A DNA stretch of 64,000 bases from Chrysogorgia sp. JL179-B06. Taxonomy: Eukaryota; Cnidaria; Anthozoa; Scleralcyonacea; Chrysogorgiidae. Under the pieces are notes generated by a model. The model had not been told where the DNA came from and did no database searches. It was given only the letters and a program-made list of their open reading frames with translations. This document shows, piece by piece, positions 1-11,156 of the stretch. Numbering within the stretch: the stretch's first letter is position 1; each line of letters starts with the position of its first letter. The position numbers and the translations under genes are program-made. The stretch lies in the NCBI GenBank assembly GCA_035772405.1, contig JAYKKM010000144.1, forward strand, positions 2,204,501 through 2,268,500. Direction: 5' to 3'.

Positions 1-1102
1 AGTATAAAGTATCCAATCTAATACATGGGAAATAATGCGAAAATTGTTAAATAATTTTCTATTTCCAGTACTGTAACAGCTTTTAAAGTTTTAAACTATT
101 TACAGTTACAGACATAGTTTGGCGCTACTCTAGCTTTAAAAAGTTTTTTTGAACGTAAATTTACAAGTTACTGTCTATGACTTGGACTCGGCTGAATGTA
201 TCGCCTAATTTAGCACAAACTACAAACAGCGACTTACATTAGAAAGTTGGTATACCAACTTGGAACATAAACCACTTAACAGTGCACGACACCATACAAG
301 TCTTCTTCGCACGCACCAACGAACAATAGACCTAGCGACAAACAATACACCCACGATTAACGCTTGGCTAAACACCCACTCACATTAATTATGACAGAAA
401 TAAACATGACGTAATGAACCAGACTACAACAACCAGGACGATCAGCTTCACACATCAAATGATACTCCTATGTTCAAACCATTTACTTCATGGCGAATAT
501 CGTCACTCATGCATGTCCGCCATATGGAATTCCATATCGACGCGCGCTCGCCCCAGTAGTTTTGCAACCCTTAAAGATGGTTGTAAAAACCTTGGAAAGG
601 TCTATTTTTTCAGTATCCACAGATGTTTTCCCCGTCGTGCGGGTTTGATGAGGAATAATGTTCTGCCATTTCTTTTCTAGTTGCATCTCATCTGAAGATT
701 TGTTTGCGAGTAATCTCTTTTCCTTCGCGCGTATATATATATCACGTGTCTCCTTAGCGACAGTAACCAATGACAAAGCAGAATAGACTCCAATTACAGC
801 ATATCTGCAATCGAACAGAATTAAGGGATATCATCATGATGACCAACACCACCTTCAAAAACAATTAGAAATTTTGAATATAATGATGTGCCCAAACGAA
901 GAAATACTTTATTGAACGTTTTAATGAACTTTCTTTAAGGTCACAACTACATACAATAGATAGGAATGATATTTCTTATGGTATATTTTAGCATGACACT
1001 GTAATTTATCAGTATTAGTTAATTGTAGATTTATTGTAATTGATGGGCACACGTTTATCGGCTATATGTTCGCTTGTGTCACAATGTTAAATATACAGTT
1101 TT
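1..1102. other. no gene recognised; region downstream of the ABCC gene
   Basis: Both strands hold only short open stretches without any motif I recognise. The segment lies just beyond the stop codon of the minus-strand ABCC gene, so its 3' UTR should occupy the right end of this stretch. I could not pick a convincing polyadenylation signal. The rest looks like ordinary intergenic or decayed repeat DNA. Confidence 0.5.
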
Positions 1103-2006
1103 TTAATTTTTAATCGATATTTTGCACAGTTGCTGTAGTATCCCATCCTTTTTTTTCAACAAAATATCTGGTTTATCGAATTCGACAATCTCACCACGAT
1201 CCAACACCATTATTCGATCACAGTCGAGAATTGTGGTCAGTCGATGTGCAATAGTGATGACTGTGCAATCTTTGAACACTTTACGAATGATTCTCTGAAT
1301 TATTTCATCCCTTTTCTCATCCACCTTGCCAGTTGCTTCGTCGAAGATAATAATTTTACTTTTTTTTAGTAAAACACGTGCTAAATTTAATAACTGTATT
1401 TCTCCAACACTGAAACTCGAGCTGGATCCAATAATTAAGCTCTCAAGTTGCTGTGGTAATCTAGAAATTACAGATTTTATCTGCATCTGTTCTAGAGCGT
1501 CCCAAATCTCAGAATCTGTGAACATTCCTGAAGGATCTAAGTTCAATCTGATTGAACCACTGATTAAAATTGGAGACTGAGAAATAATGGAAATATTTCT
1601 ACGAGTAGAAACAACATTGAGCTTCATAATATTAATATCATCAACAATAATCTCGCCATCCGTCTCAGCCATTCTCATAAGTGCGGCTGCTAAGGATGAT
1701 TTTCCAGCACCTGTTCGTCCAGTAATACCAATCTTCTCTGATGCATTTATTTCAAAGTTTAAATTATTTAAAACTTTTGGACCATCTTCGTAATACCACA
1801 GTGAAACATTTTTAAACTTTATGGCGCCAGAATGAGGCCAATTTTCTGCTGGCTCTTTCTTCACATCTTGTCCTTTTTCAGCATTTATTTTAGTGTAGGC
1901 CAAAGTTCTTTCAGCTGATGTCATTTGAGAATGGACTTCTCCAAATAACCTGACGGTGTACTGAGCTGACTGGATATTGTTGACTGCATATAAGATTGTA
2001 ACAGCG
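1103..2006 (-). CDS. ABCC4-like transporter, last visible exon: end of TMD2 and NBD2
   Basis: This is the terminal exon of an ABC subfamily C (MRP) exporter, which drives organic anion or drug-conjugate efflux across a membrane by ATP hydrolysis. The exon opens after a plausible acceptor (..ttttag) at 2007-2008. It encodes the last membrane-proximal part (VNNIQSAQYTVRLFGEVHSQ) and then a complete second nucleotide-binding domain. Visible motifs are Walker A GRTGAGKSS, Q-loop IISQSPIL, signature-like FSVGEIQLLNLAR, Walker B IIIFDEATG and H-loop TIAHRL. ABCC4-type NBD2 normally has FSVGQRQ, so the Gln to Glu change in the signature is unusual. Walker B keeps its catalytic Glu, so this should be the hydrolysing site. 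The ORF ends CKISIKN at 1103. Family assignment is firm; the exact orthologue is inferred. Confidence 0.9.
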
Positions 2007-3361
2007 CTAAAAGCTGAGAAAAAATTAAATTTGAGTATACTAACATGTTTCTATTCTAATTAAATTAAGTTAATTTGAGATTTTTGCCAAATGCACTGAG
2101 AAACAAGTGATAAGTGCTTTGTGTATGTGCTACTAATGATAACTAAATAGGGCTTCTGTTTGTAACAGTTTTTATTGTAAAACTGATAGAATTACCCTGT
2201 TTTTAAATGAAATAGAGTTGTCAAAATAGATCACTAGAAATTACGTTATTCGGAGAATGGCGTCCAGGAAAATGTACGAGCTTGATACAAAGAATCCTGT
2301 CAAAAGGCGTTTACGATTATTAACAGAACATGTAAAGGCGAATTATTACTGCTAGATTGGATATTTTTGAGATCCAAGCGAGACCAGTTGTGAAAATACA
2401 TCATCAAGGTCTTCCGGCTGCGAATCGAATCAGTGAAATACCAAAGCTCTATCGTCATACGGAGAGTATCCGTGAGCTTTCTTACGCGTTAATTTCGGTA
2501 TACGACGAGTACATTTAAAAGTTAATATTTGGCATATATACTCCATTAATCATAATGAGAATGAACACTCAGGTAAATATATACCAACAGAATAAGATAA
2601 ATAAATTTGGGATGAATTCTAAGAGCCCGGTCGAGTCAAACAAAATATCCATCCTCAAAATTTGCCTCTACGTCTGAACTTCTGTTCATCCTCATGGTGA
2701 TAAATAAGTTTATATTATCTTTTCATTAATCTTGAGAGGTAAAATAAACATTTTACACCTTTTCCATGTTTTCTTGGTGGACTATATCCATAAAGTGTTG
2801 TCTTTTTGGTTTTATTGAAGCTCTTAATAAGGTAAACGTCGCCCTCACAAATTATACGGAAATTCTCGTTCGCTTTGGCATTGCTTTGTCCGCTTTAAAT
2901 ACTTTTAATTTTGGCCTATTTTTGCAAAATATTGTGAAAATTAACAGGGAAGATAGCTATATTTTATTTATAGTTAGTGTGCATGTGTATAGAATGCTAA
3001 TAAATGTTTAAAAACGATGATGGGCCGGCATAATTTGCTTTTTGTGTGTACAAGATCGACCTCAAAATTCTTGTGTTTGGATACTCTTATCCAAATATGG
3101 ATATTGACCAATCAGAGCGCTTGTTGTGTACATGTTATTTTATAATATAGCTGATCCGTACTATGTGGCGGTTGAATATTTTATGTAGTTTGTTTGAGGG
3201 TGTAAAGTTTTTGTCAATTAGTTAGAAAGTCTCGTGCTACGTTCGTTCTAACGTTTTTACTGTAAGGTTGGTTGTACCATATTACGTTTCGTCGCCTATT
3301 TCGTCTTTGAGAATTGTTTCTGTTATTTTCGTTTTCTTGAGTTGGTTCGTACGTTAGGTTT
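2007..3361. other. ABCC intron, no gene recognised
   Basis: This is intronic DNA of the ABCC gene. The missing short TMD2 exon (the part that precedes VNNIQSAQ) should lie somewhere upstream of 2006 on the minus strand, but I saw no convincing candidate here. The stretch at about 3085-3145 shares its 'attgaccaatcagag' block with 33108-33140, which suggests a shared decayed repeat. Confidence 0.5.
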
Positions 3362-3676
3362 GAGTCGAAGTTGCTTTGTTTAAGAGCGTCATTGTATAGT
3401 GGGGCGGCTGCGTCGAACGTTTCTTGGTTGCGTGATAGTTTGTTAATTCGTTTGTTTATCGATGAGGGTAATTGTGGGAGGATTGGAGGTCGGTGGTTAG
3501 ATAGACGGTTGATGTAAAGCGGTTCGTCGTTTGGTTTCCGGGAAATATGGCTTAAATGTTCCGTTTGTTAGGTCGAATGTTATATAGAGGAAGTTCACAC
3601 TCTTCAGGTTTGCTTGCGCCGTGATTTTCATGTCAAAATTATCGAAAATACTGGTTAACTCTTTTCTTGTTTTGTC
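3362..3676 (-). pseudogene. Penelope-like RT fragment, left arm of a hairpin
   Basis: Read on the minus strand, this arm encodes the pieces KSVNFL, TFDLTNGTFKPY, SSINKRINKLS and NQETFDAAAPLYNDALKQSNFDS, spread over different frames. This pattern (FLD-x-T-x-DL, PYRKPN, SNHPP, KRI..LS) resembles the C-terminal part of a reverse transcriptase group common in cnidarians, probably Penelope-like. The family name is from memory and is not certain. Frames break several times, so it is not functional. It pairs with the opposite-strand copy at 3691-3990. Confidence 0.5.
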
Positions 3677-3690
3677 AAGAAAAATTTGGC

Positions 3691-3990
3691 AGACAAAACA
3701 AGAAAATAATTAACCAGTATTTTGAAGAATTTTGGCCTGAAGATCACGGCGCAAGCAAACCTGAAGAGTGTGAATTTCCTCGATATAAGTCATATCACAT
3801 TCGACCTAACAAACGGAACATTCAAGCCATACCGGAAACCAAATGGTCTATCTAACCGCATAAAAACAATCCTCCAACAATTACCCTCATCGATAAACAA
3901 ACGAATCAATAAACTATCATGAAACCAAGAAACGTTCGACGCAGGCGATCCACTATACAATGACGTTCTTAAACGAAGCAACTTCGACAC
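3691..3990 (+). pseudogene. Penelope-like RT fragment, right arm of a hairpin
   Basis: This is the inverted copy of 3362-3676. It encodes ITAQANLKSVNFLDIS, TFDLTNGTFKPYRKPN and LPSSINKRINKLS in plus-strand frames with frame breaks. Relative to the left arm it lacks roughly 20 bp that would encode the PLYIN-like part. The two arms are separated by only about 14 bases, so the whole 3362-3990 segment can fold on itself. Confidence 0.5.
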
Positions 3991-4567
3991 AAAGCCATAG
4001 ACACTAGCTTATAAGTAACTATAGGCAACTCGGCACTTCACGCATTGTTGGCTCATATGAGTTCATATATGATGAGAGTGCAATGATCGTTAAATATTTA
4101 CAAATAACTATGCGAGTTGGGTAAGAAATATTGTGGGAACAAAGATAGAAGAGTGAGCTACAAACCAACATTGGAAGAATCTGTCATTGAAAACACAACA
4201 GCAGCACTGACGACAGCTGTATATACGACGCACAAAATATCCAAAGTAATTGAAAACCAGCGCACTGCTGTGTAGTAAGCGAACAAGGCTTGATCGTGGC
4301 TGTCGATATGACTGAAATAAATAAAAGGAGAATGTTATCATAATAAAATCAGCAATATGTCATTTAAAATTTAATTTGGATGTTTTTGAGAGGATAGATC
4401 ATGGATATCCTACAAAAATTACTTGACTTCAGCAAGGTAAATTGAGAACAACTTATTCCATTAATTACTCGGGCTACTGTTGCAGCCGAGTCTTAAATTT
4501 GGCTTCATTTATTTGTTAGTTTTCCCTTGGAGAGATTGTAATTATTGCGCAATTTTGCGTGGGCGTT

Positions 4568-4890
4568 ATGGCGAATTAAAGCGATTTCGGACTTTCCTTT
4601 TATTGTCAATTAATCGCAGTCGGAAAAGTGCAACGATTCTCTCCAGGATAAATGGATGAGAGAAACACAGATGAGAGATCAAAGAAAGAACTCGCAGAAT
4701 CGTGGCCGAAACGTCAACATGACAACATATAGTCGTTGCAAGGCATGCAAGCGAATTGAAGCGAGTTCGAGCTTTCGCTTTATTGGCAATGAATCGCAGT
4801 TGTAAAAGTTTACCGAGACCTGTAAACGCGCAAACCATATCAAAGATTCTCTCCAAGATGCGAGAAACACTGATGAGAGATCAATCATGA
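4568..4890. repeat. degenerate tandem duplication, period about 180 bp
   Basis: Two copies of the same block follow each other, at about 4568-4695 and 4750-4890. Both contain gcgaatt-aagcga, a run of cttt-attg-caat, aatcgcagt, gattctctcca and gatgagagatcaa. No coding sense is apparent. The stretch 3991-4567 to its left holds no recognised gene. Confidence 0.7.
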
Positions 4891-4904
4891 AGATGGAATG
4901 GACA

Positions 4905-7450
4905 ACCGGAACACAGAATATTGCATCATTGAAATGTTGGGTTTAGAAGTAGGCCGTTAGTATTTCTTTATTTCAGGGTTACATCTACATCTACATGAAT
5001 TAAGTCGGTAAAAACCTATCGGTTATCACACCAACTATTAAATAAAAATGGTAAATAATATCTAAAAATCTAAATACCTAAAAAAACAAAAGCCTAATTA
5101 GTTATTACATACATTAAAAAAATCATTTAAGTTGTTTTTGAATTGGGAGAGACTGTCTGCGCACACAATTTCTGAAGGAAGTGAATTCCATTCCTTGATG
5201 GTGCGGGGAAAAAATGAAAATTTAAAAACGTCTTTACTAATTCTCGGAACTCTATATTTAAAACTGTGGCTGCCACGAGTTCTTGTTTCGTTGTTTAATT
5301 GCAAATAGTCTTCGGTTGCAACGTCAATAAGATTATGTGAAAATTTATATAACAATGTTAATCTTGTTTTCTTTCTTCTCATTTCTAAACTTTCCCATTC
5401 CAGATCTTGCATCATATCAGTAACACTTGCCATAGGGTTGTAATTCTTGGAACAGAAGCGGGCTGCCTTTCTTTGAACTTTTTCTAGAGTTACTTTATTC
5501 TTCTTAAGATGGGGATCCCAGGCTGCGCTTCCGTATTCCAGCTTAGGCCGTACAATGGATTTATATGCCATTTCTCTCACCTGTTTGGGGCAGTTCCATA
5601 GATTACGTCTCACCATCCCCAGCATTTTTGTTGCTTTACCTGCCACTGATGAAGCGTGGTGATTCCATTTCAGTTTACTGGTGATGGTAATGCCCAAGTA
5701 AGGTATTTCAGCGACTTGATCCAGCTCTACTCCACAGAACATATATTTCATTTGGGGCGGGCACCTTTTATTTGAAATACATAACATTTTACATTTCTCG
5801 GGGTTGAATTTCATCTGCCACAGATTTTGCCATTGTTCGAGTTTATATAGATCTTCTTGTAGGTGGTCACAATCAATGTCACTTTTAATGACACCATACA
5901 ATAGCGCATCATCTGCAAAAAGCTTCACCCTAGAGTGCAAATTTTCAGGCATGTCATTTACATATATTAGGAACAAAAGTGGACCAAGCACGGTCCCTTG
6001 GGGAACACCTGACGTCACAGGTAAGGGGCTGGATGTTTTGCCTTCGCAGACAACAGATTGGTGTCGTTGGGTGAGGAAGGATTCAAACCAAGCAAGTAAT
6101 TTTCCACTAATGCCATAATACTGTAATTTCCTCAACAGACGTTGATGCGGGACTTTATCAAATGCCTTTGAAAAGTCAAGGACTGCAGCATGCGTCGACT
6201 CACCACGTTGGATGATATTTGCCAGATCATGAATAGTAAAAATAAGTTGGGTCTCGGTTGATCTTTTTGCCCTGAATCCATGTTGACAATCCGTTAGCAC
6301 GTTGTTTTTCTCAAAGTGTTTCATAACATGGCTATGATTTATGTGTTCTAGTATCTTAGAGGCAATACAAGTTAGAGAAATAGGTCTATAATTGGACGGT
6401 TCTGATTTTTTCCCTTTTTTGAAAATTCCACACACATTTGCGCTTTTCCACTTAGAGGGTACAGTTCCAGTGTTTATGGAACATTGGTAAATATCAGTTA
6501 GAATAGGTGATATTTCTCGAGCATGCTCTTTCAGAAACCAAGCTGGAATAGCATCTGGACCGCAGGCCTTGTTCGTTTTCAATGAAAGTAACTGTTTAGT
6601 GACACCAGAGACCGAGATATTGATAGATCCTATTTCTGGTTTAGGGTTACTACCCACGCTTGGGATATTTAAAAGGTTTTCGTCAGTAAAAACAGAAGTG
6701 AATTGCTTGTTAAGGATTTCAGACTTGGTTTCGCCATCGCTAACTATCTTCCCATCAACTTCCAAATCTGCTATTCCTAGATCGTCTTGTTTTAGTTGTT
6801 TGACATAAGTCCAGAAACGTTTCGGATTGTTTACAATGGCCTCTCCGAGGTACTCAGACACATAGGTATCTTTAGCTGATTTTAAACTCTGATGCAATTT
6901 CTTCCTGGCTACACGAAACTGGCGCCAATGTGTTGGATTTCCTGATTTCTTTGCTTTGTTGTATGATCGTTGTTTTGTTCTCACTTCGCGTCTCAGTTGA
7001 CGATTAAACCAAGCTAAGTTGTGCCGTGAGCTAGTCATCCTGTGTGGTATATGCGTGTCCATGATGTGACGTACGCTTTGTTCAAAATTATCCCACTTCC
7101 TGTCGACTGTTTCATTATTGGCGTTGGTTGAAAGGTCATCAGAGAGTACTTTTAGCTCCTCTTTTATACGGACACAATCAGCTCTTTTTCTACAGTAGAT
7201 TTTGCGTTTAACATTTCGTTTCTTTCTGCAAGACGGTCGCACAGTGAAAAGCACAATGTCGTGATCACTTATTCCAGGTACAAGTGTAACTTTGCCTACA
7301 ATGTTCTTATTGTTAGACAATACAAGGTTAGGACTAGAGTTTTATTTTGTTTTTGGTTAGAGTTTTTTGGATCCTGTTCTGCTTCTGAATCCTGAAAAAA
7401 TAACTTTGATGAGCCGTATGACGTAGTGTCCATTGTTTACCGGTACACGG
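4905..7450. mobile_element. MITE copy 1 (TTAGGG-bearing family), split by a LINE
   Basis: The flanks at 4905-4976 and 7322-7450 together match the intact copy at 32567-32773. Shared blocks include accgg-acacagaatatt, tcattgaaatgttgggttta and ctttatttcaggg on the left, and ttaggactagagttt, cttctgaatcc and ccggtacacg on the right. The ends are inverted (ACCGG.ACAC / GTGT..CCGGT). The family carries no gene. A LINE landed in its middle, with GGTTA present at both junctions. Confidence 0.7.
5098..7320 (-). CDS. LINE ORF2, reverse transcriptase (5'-truncated), non-LTR retrotransposon
   Basis: This is a 740-residue ORF of a Jockey/CR1-type LINE. It starts inside the endonuclease (GISDHDIVLFTV near residue 16 is the SDH block) and continues with the linker and a full RT domain. 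RT blocks visible are CGPDAIPAWFLK, NYRPISLTCIASKI, GFRAKRSTETQL, VLDFSKAFDKVPH, GVPQGTVLGPLLFLIYVNDM and the catalytic KLFADDALLYG. The thumb region with YGSAAWDPH and VQRKAARF follows. No stop interrupts it, so the insertion is fairly young. The copy is 5'-truncated at about 7322. Its 3' UTR runs to about 4976 and ends in a short TGTAGA-type repeat (seen as catctacatctacatg on the plus strand). It sits inside the MITE at 4905-7450. Confidence 0.9.
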   Translation of the reverse strand: MSNNKNIVGKVTLVPGISDHDIVLFTVRPSCRKKRNVKRKIYCRKRADCVRIKEELKVLSDDLSTNANNETVDRKWDNFEQSVRHIMDTHIPHRMTSSRHNLAWFNRQLRREVRTKQRSYNKAKKSGNPTHWRQFRVARKKLHQSLKSAKDTYVSEYLGEAIVNNPKRFWTYVKQLKQDDLGIADLEVDGKIVSDGETKSEILNKQFTSVFTDENLLNIPSVGSNPKPEIGSINISVSGVTKQLLSLKTNKACGPDAIPAWFLKEHAREISPILTDIYQCSINTGTVPSKWKSANVCGIFKKGKKSEPSNYRPISLTCIASKILEHINHSHVMKHFEKNNVLTDCQHGFRAKRSTETQLIFTIHDLANIIQRGESTHAAVLDFSKAFDKVPHQRLLRKLQYYGISGKLLAWFESFLTQRHQSVVCEGKTSSPLPVTSGVPQGTVLGPLLFLIYVNDMPENLHSRVKLFADDALLYGVIKSDIDCDHLQEDLYKLEQWQNLWQMKFNPEKCKMLCISNKRCPPQMKYMFCGVELDQVAEIPYLGITITSKLKWNHHASSVAGKATKMLGMVRRNLWNCPKQVREMAYKSIVRPKLEYGSAAWDPHLKKNKVTLEKVQRKAARFCSKNYNPMASVTDMMQDLEWESLEMRRKKTRLTLLYKFSHNLIDVATEDYLQLNNETRTRGSHSFKYRVPRISKDVFKFSFFPRTIKEWNSLPSEIVCADSLSQFKNNLNDFFNVCNN

Positions 7451-8607
7451 TGATGTAACCCGAAGGACAGGGAAATATTATATTATGCTGTGTTGACATT
7501 TATCCCGTGAAACTCCGTAATATTAATCATTATGAAACGTTGTGTTTTTGTCCGATTTAAATCAATTCTATATAGAAATGATCACTTGAATCTGGCGAAT
7601 CGAACGATGTAGGTTTCGTCTACTTAAAATGTGAAGATCAGATGTTATATGAGAAAATACGTGAGCGATTAAAGCGAAACTCGTCTTTAAAATCAAAGGA
7701 CATGGCTTCAAGATCTATTCGTCGTTTACCCGATGATTTAATGCTTTTATGTCCATTAAGCCGATGTAATTTCGTAACAGATATGTTTCGTATACCTTGC
7801 CGTTGATTTTTATATAAATTGTAACACACCAAGACCTCCAATCGAACAGATATTAGAAAAAATAGCATTGCCGTGTTTAGTGTTCACATTAAATTTAGTT
7901 TGCGTGTCAGGCGTTCTGCATGGGGGGAAGCCTGCGTGAAAACGTCTGCTTTTTCTTCGTCCTCATTTCTAGCCCAACTTGCTTCTAAAAGTTTCCCACT
8001 TTAAACGAGCGCTGCACAATGCCTTGAGTGCCTGATTACAGAAATCAATGCATTGCCATTATCTGTGAATTATCTCTTTCATATAGAATTTTCATGTGGA
8101 GTTGTTAATGAAGACTTTAAATAGCAAAAATGGTCTGAATATATCGAACATAAACAGTGTGACTGTGCCCCCGTACACATGAAACGTTTTCCTGCGTTTT
8201 TCTATTGTTTACTGTCAGTCTCAAGGGAATCGAGAACAACCAGCTCATTACATGAAACAATACAAAAACCCAGGAAATCGTTTCCGTGTGTACGGGGCCT
8301 ATGTCTTTAGATAAAGAATGAACATGTTCTGTTGCCATATGGCAATTACAAATCATCTGATGTATCTCATAAATAAATCATTATCCTGGTCCAATTATCC
8401 AATGAAAAATAAAAATTGTGAACACGATCAAAACAGTATATATACAGCAACTGAAATTAACTAGAATATAATATGTACACAAAATGTCACAAAACTGTGT
8501 CATGTACAATTCACTTCAGTTTAATAATTGACAGTAAAATACCATGTACAGTAAACGAGTTATATGTTGTCCAGATCTAGGTTCTCCATACATGACGTAT
8601 AATATTA
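7451..8607. other. ABCC intron, no gene recognised
   Basis: I found no domain or exon with supported splice sites. A pair of short inverted blocks near 8168-8210 and 8250-8300 (gtgcccccgtacacatgaaacgttttcctg against caggaaatcgtttccgtgtgtacgggg) marks a small hairpin, probably a decayed MITE of about 130 bp. Confidence 0.5.
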
Positions 8608-9207
8608 ACTAGAAATACGTATACGCAACAACCCCTCGCCCAATTGCTGTTTGAAACTTACAGTACAGTACTTCTTTTAATTCTAAATTACTTGAATTAG
8701 ATAATATTTACTTAATAATAGATACTAATTAATTTTTACTTTTTAATAACTTAATAATAGTGGTCAATATCTCTCAGAGATTTGTATTGTCTGAATTTAA
8801 TTGTATCATAGGACATCAAACTAAATACATGCAGCCCAAACTTTTTAATTTTTGAGTGCAGCAACATAATAGTGGGGGTCTACTGCTGTTCTACCATCAA
8901 TCACTAAGAAAGAAATTACTTTTATCACAATATTGATGACTCACGAAATAATCAATGCAGTATTTAGTATATAGACACCAAAGGCTGTTGAAGGAAGAAA
9001 GTGCATCTCTATCATACAATGAGTGTCCTTTAAAAAAATCAAATTCATTCAAATGTCTACGGATGCATATAATGCAAATGTACCTGTATAGGGGTGGGAT
9101 TCTACTCCAATTGTTGGTGTGGATAGATTATATCAGTAAGTTGATAATTCTACCCACATTGGACTACTGATGTGGAGCTGGCAGGAATATGGATGACTAA
9201 ATATTGA
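8608..9207 (+). repeat. left copy of a 0.6 kb inverted repeat pair
   Basis: The block starting ACTAGAAATACGTATACGC and ending near ..atgactaaatattgaatg is repeated in reverse complement at 17041-17602, with small indels. A related terminus (gggttgttgcgtaaacgtatt) lies at 34928-34950. It has no coding capacity. It could be the long TIR of a large element spanning 8608-17602, or two independent insertions of one non-autonomous family. Confidence 0.85.
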
Positions 9208-9426
9208 ATGAATGAATGAATGAACTTTATTTAGACACGGGGGTCTCTTCATAAAATATGCTCTTCCAGAGAGCCGTGTACAAGTTAAAAATACATACAT
9301 ATAGCAACTGGATAAAAATTTTAAGAACTATAATTTACATTTAATATCATAAAAATTAACTATATACTATACTAAACTAACTATATATACTAAAATAATA
9401 CAGCAAAGTACTATATTTAAATATTG

Positions 9427-11151
9427 TTAAAAGGTCAATTTACTTTTAAAAGTTTCAATGTTTTCTAAAAGTCTTATTTCGATAGGTATAGAATTCCAGG
9501 CAACTGCTCCATTATAGGCCAGACTATTTTTTAGAAAATTAGTATTGGGTTTGGGAATTCTTAAATTAACATGATTACCCCTAATATTGTGATCATGAGC
9601 TGTGTCCCTTCTAGAAAATTCATCCGAGAGATAAGAAGGGACCAGGTTATGTGTTACTTTGAACATTAACACTGCCTTATTCAATGACCACCGATCTTCT
9701 AGTTTTTGCCAGCCTAATTGTTCCCGTACTTCAGTTGATCTAATTTCGTAGCCAGATCGCGTAATTATTCTTCCTGCCCTATTTTGCAGTTTTTGTAATT
9801 TATCTTTAAGACTTTTATTACAATTATCCCATACCGAAGAGCAATAATCAAAGTGAGGTTGAATAGTGGTATAAAATACTTTGGTTAATGAGTCCCTGGG
9901 TATAACATCCCGAATCCTTCGCAATACACCAAGGCCTCTTTTAACCTTTCCACAAATGCTGTCTATATGGTCATGCCAATTTAGGCTCTGATCAATAACA
10001 ACCCCTAGTATTTTTTTAAATTTGACTCTCTTCAATTTAACATTACCTATTAAAAGATTAGGATCAGCAGTTAATTTGTCAATTCGTTTTGCAGACCCAA
10101 TTATCATATATTCGCTCTTAACTGTATTTAAGCTAAGACGATTTGCTTTCAACCAGTCATTTAGTCCTGCTAAATCATTATTAATTCTGTTTTCAAGCAT
10201 GGTGATATTAGAGTCCCCTAATGTTATACTGGTATCGTCTGCGTACATACTCGGAGTTGTATATGACAGGCAGCCAGGCAAATCATTTATGAAAATAAGA
10301 AAAAGAAGAGGCCGTAGTATAGAGCCTTGCGGCACTCCAAATTTAATAGTTCGTGCACTGGACAAAACCCCATTTACAAAACTGTGCTGTGATCTGTTTG
10401 AAAGGTATGAGTGAAACCAACTCAACTCATTCTTATATATTCCATAGAATTTCATTTTCTTTAATAGGATGTTGTGATCGACAGTATCAAAAGCTTTCTT
10501 CAAGTCAACAAACACCGCGATGTTAACTTTACCATTATCCATATTATTAAGCCACAACATATTGTCCTTAAGTAAGGCTGTTAATGTAGAGTGTAAAGGC
10601 CGAAATCCTGACTGTTGTCTTGAAAATAAATTATTTACACTAAGATAATCATAAATTTGAGAAAATATAATTTTTTCAAAAATTTTTGAGACTACAGACA
10701 ATACAGATATTGGTCTATAATTATTTACATTTGATCTGTCTTCAGCCTTATAGATTGGTGACACTTTAGCAGTTTTCCAATCGTCAGGGAAAATTCCACT
10801 TTGAATGGAGCTATTAAATATCTTTGATAGAGGTTCATCAATAATATCAACAACACTCTTCAAGATTTTACATGGGATTTTGTCCAAGCCCGCGGCCTTA
10901 TTTGATGGAGTTTTGCGAATTGTATCTGCTACGCATTTGACACTGATATATTTAAAATTAAAGTTTTGCGTCGTCTGTTTCAAGAAACTCATAGGATCAT
11001 GTATTGAATCTGGGATCTGTTCGGCAAGTTTGGGACCTATATCAGTAAAATGATTATTGAACTTTTCTGCAATAGTAGCAGAATCAGTATTGATTCCAGA
11101 AACATCCTTTAACGCATTTACTGTGGTCAATTTGGTTGGTTTGTTCAACAA
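9427..11151 (-). pseudogene. CR1-like ORF2, reverse transcriptase part
   Basis: The RT blocks are clear: KAAGLDKIPCKILK, NYRPISVLSVVSKIFEKI, QSGFRPLHSTLTALL, VFVDLKKAFDTVDH, GVPQGSILRPLLFLIFINDL, the catalytic SMYADDTSI, LGVVIDQSLNWHDH and LQKLQNRAGRIITRS. The enzyme would copy LINE RNA at a nicked target site. The apparent start is artificial: this is the second half of ORF2, cut from the endonuclease at 11157-12323 by a one-base frame break. Downstream the ORF ends FKSKLTF at 9427, followed by about 200 bp of 3' UTR and the (AATG)n tail. Confidence 0.9.
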
Positions 11152-11156
11152 GTTAT

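Larger units (their letters stand above)
3362..3990. repeat. 630 bp near-perfect inverted repeat (hairpin) of RT fragments
   Basis: The two arms of about 300 bp are complementary nearly end to end. For example, the left arm has 'cttcaggtttgcttgcgccg' and the right arm its exact complement at about 3747-3766. The loop lies near 3677-3690. Head-to-head partial copies are a known product of Penelope-like and other target-primed retroelements, and the palindrome may also reflect a fold-back repair event. Confidence 0.85.

Noticed and set aside
414..776. Overlapping short ORFs on both strands near the left edge
   Set aside because: No motif or homology recognised; both frames are of chance length for this composition.
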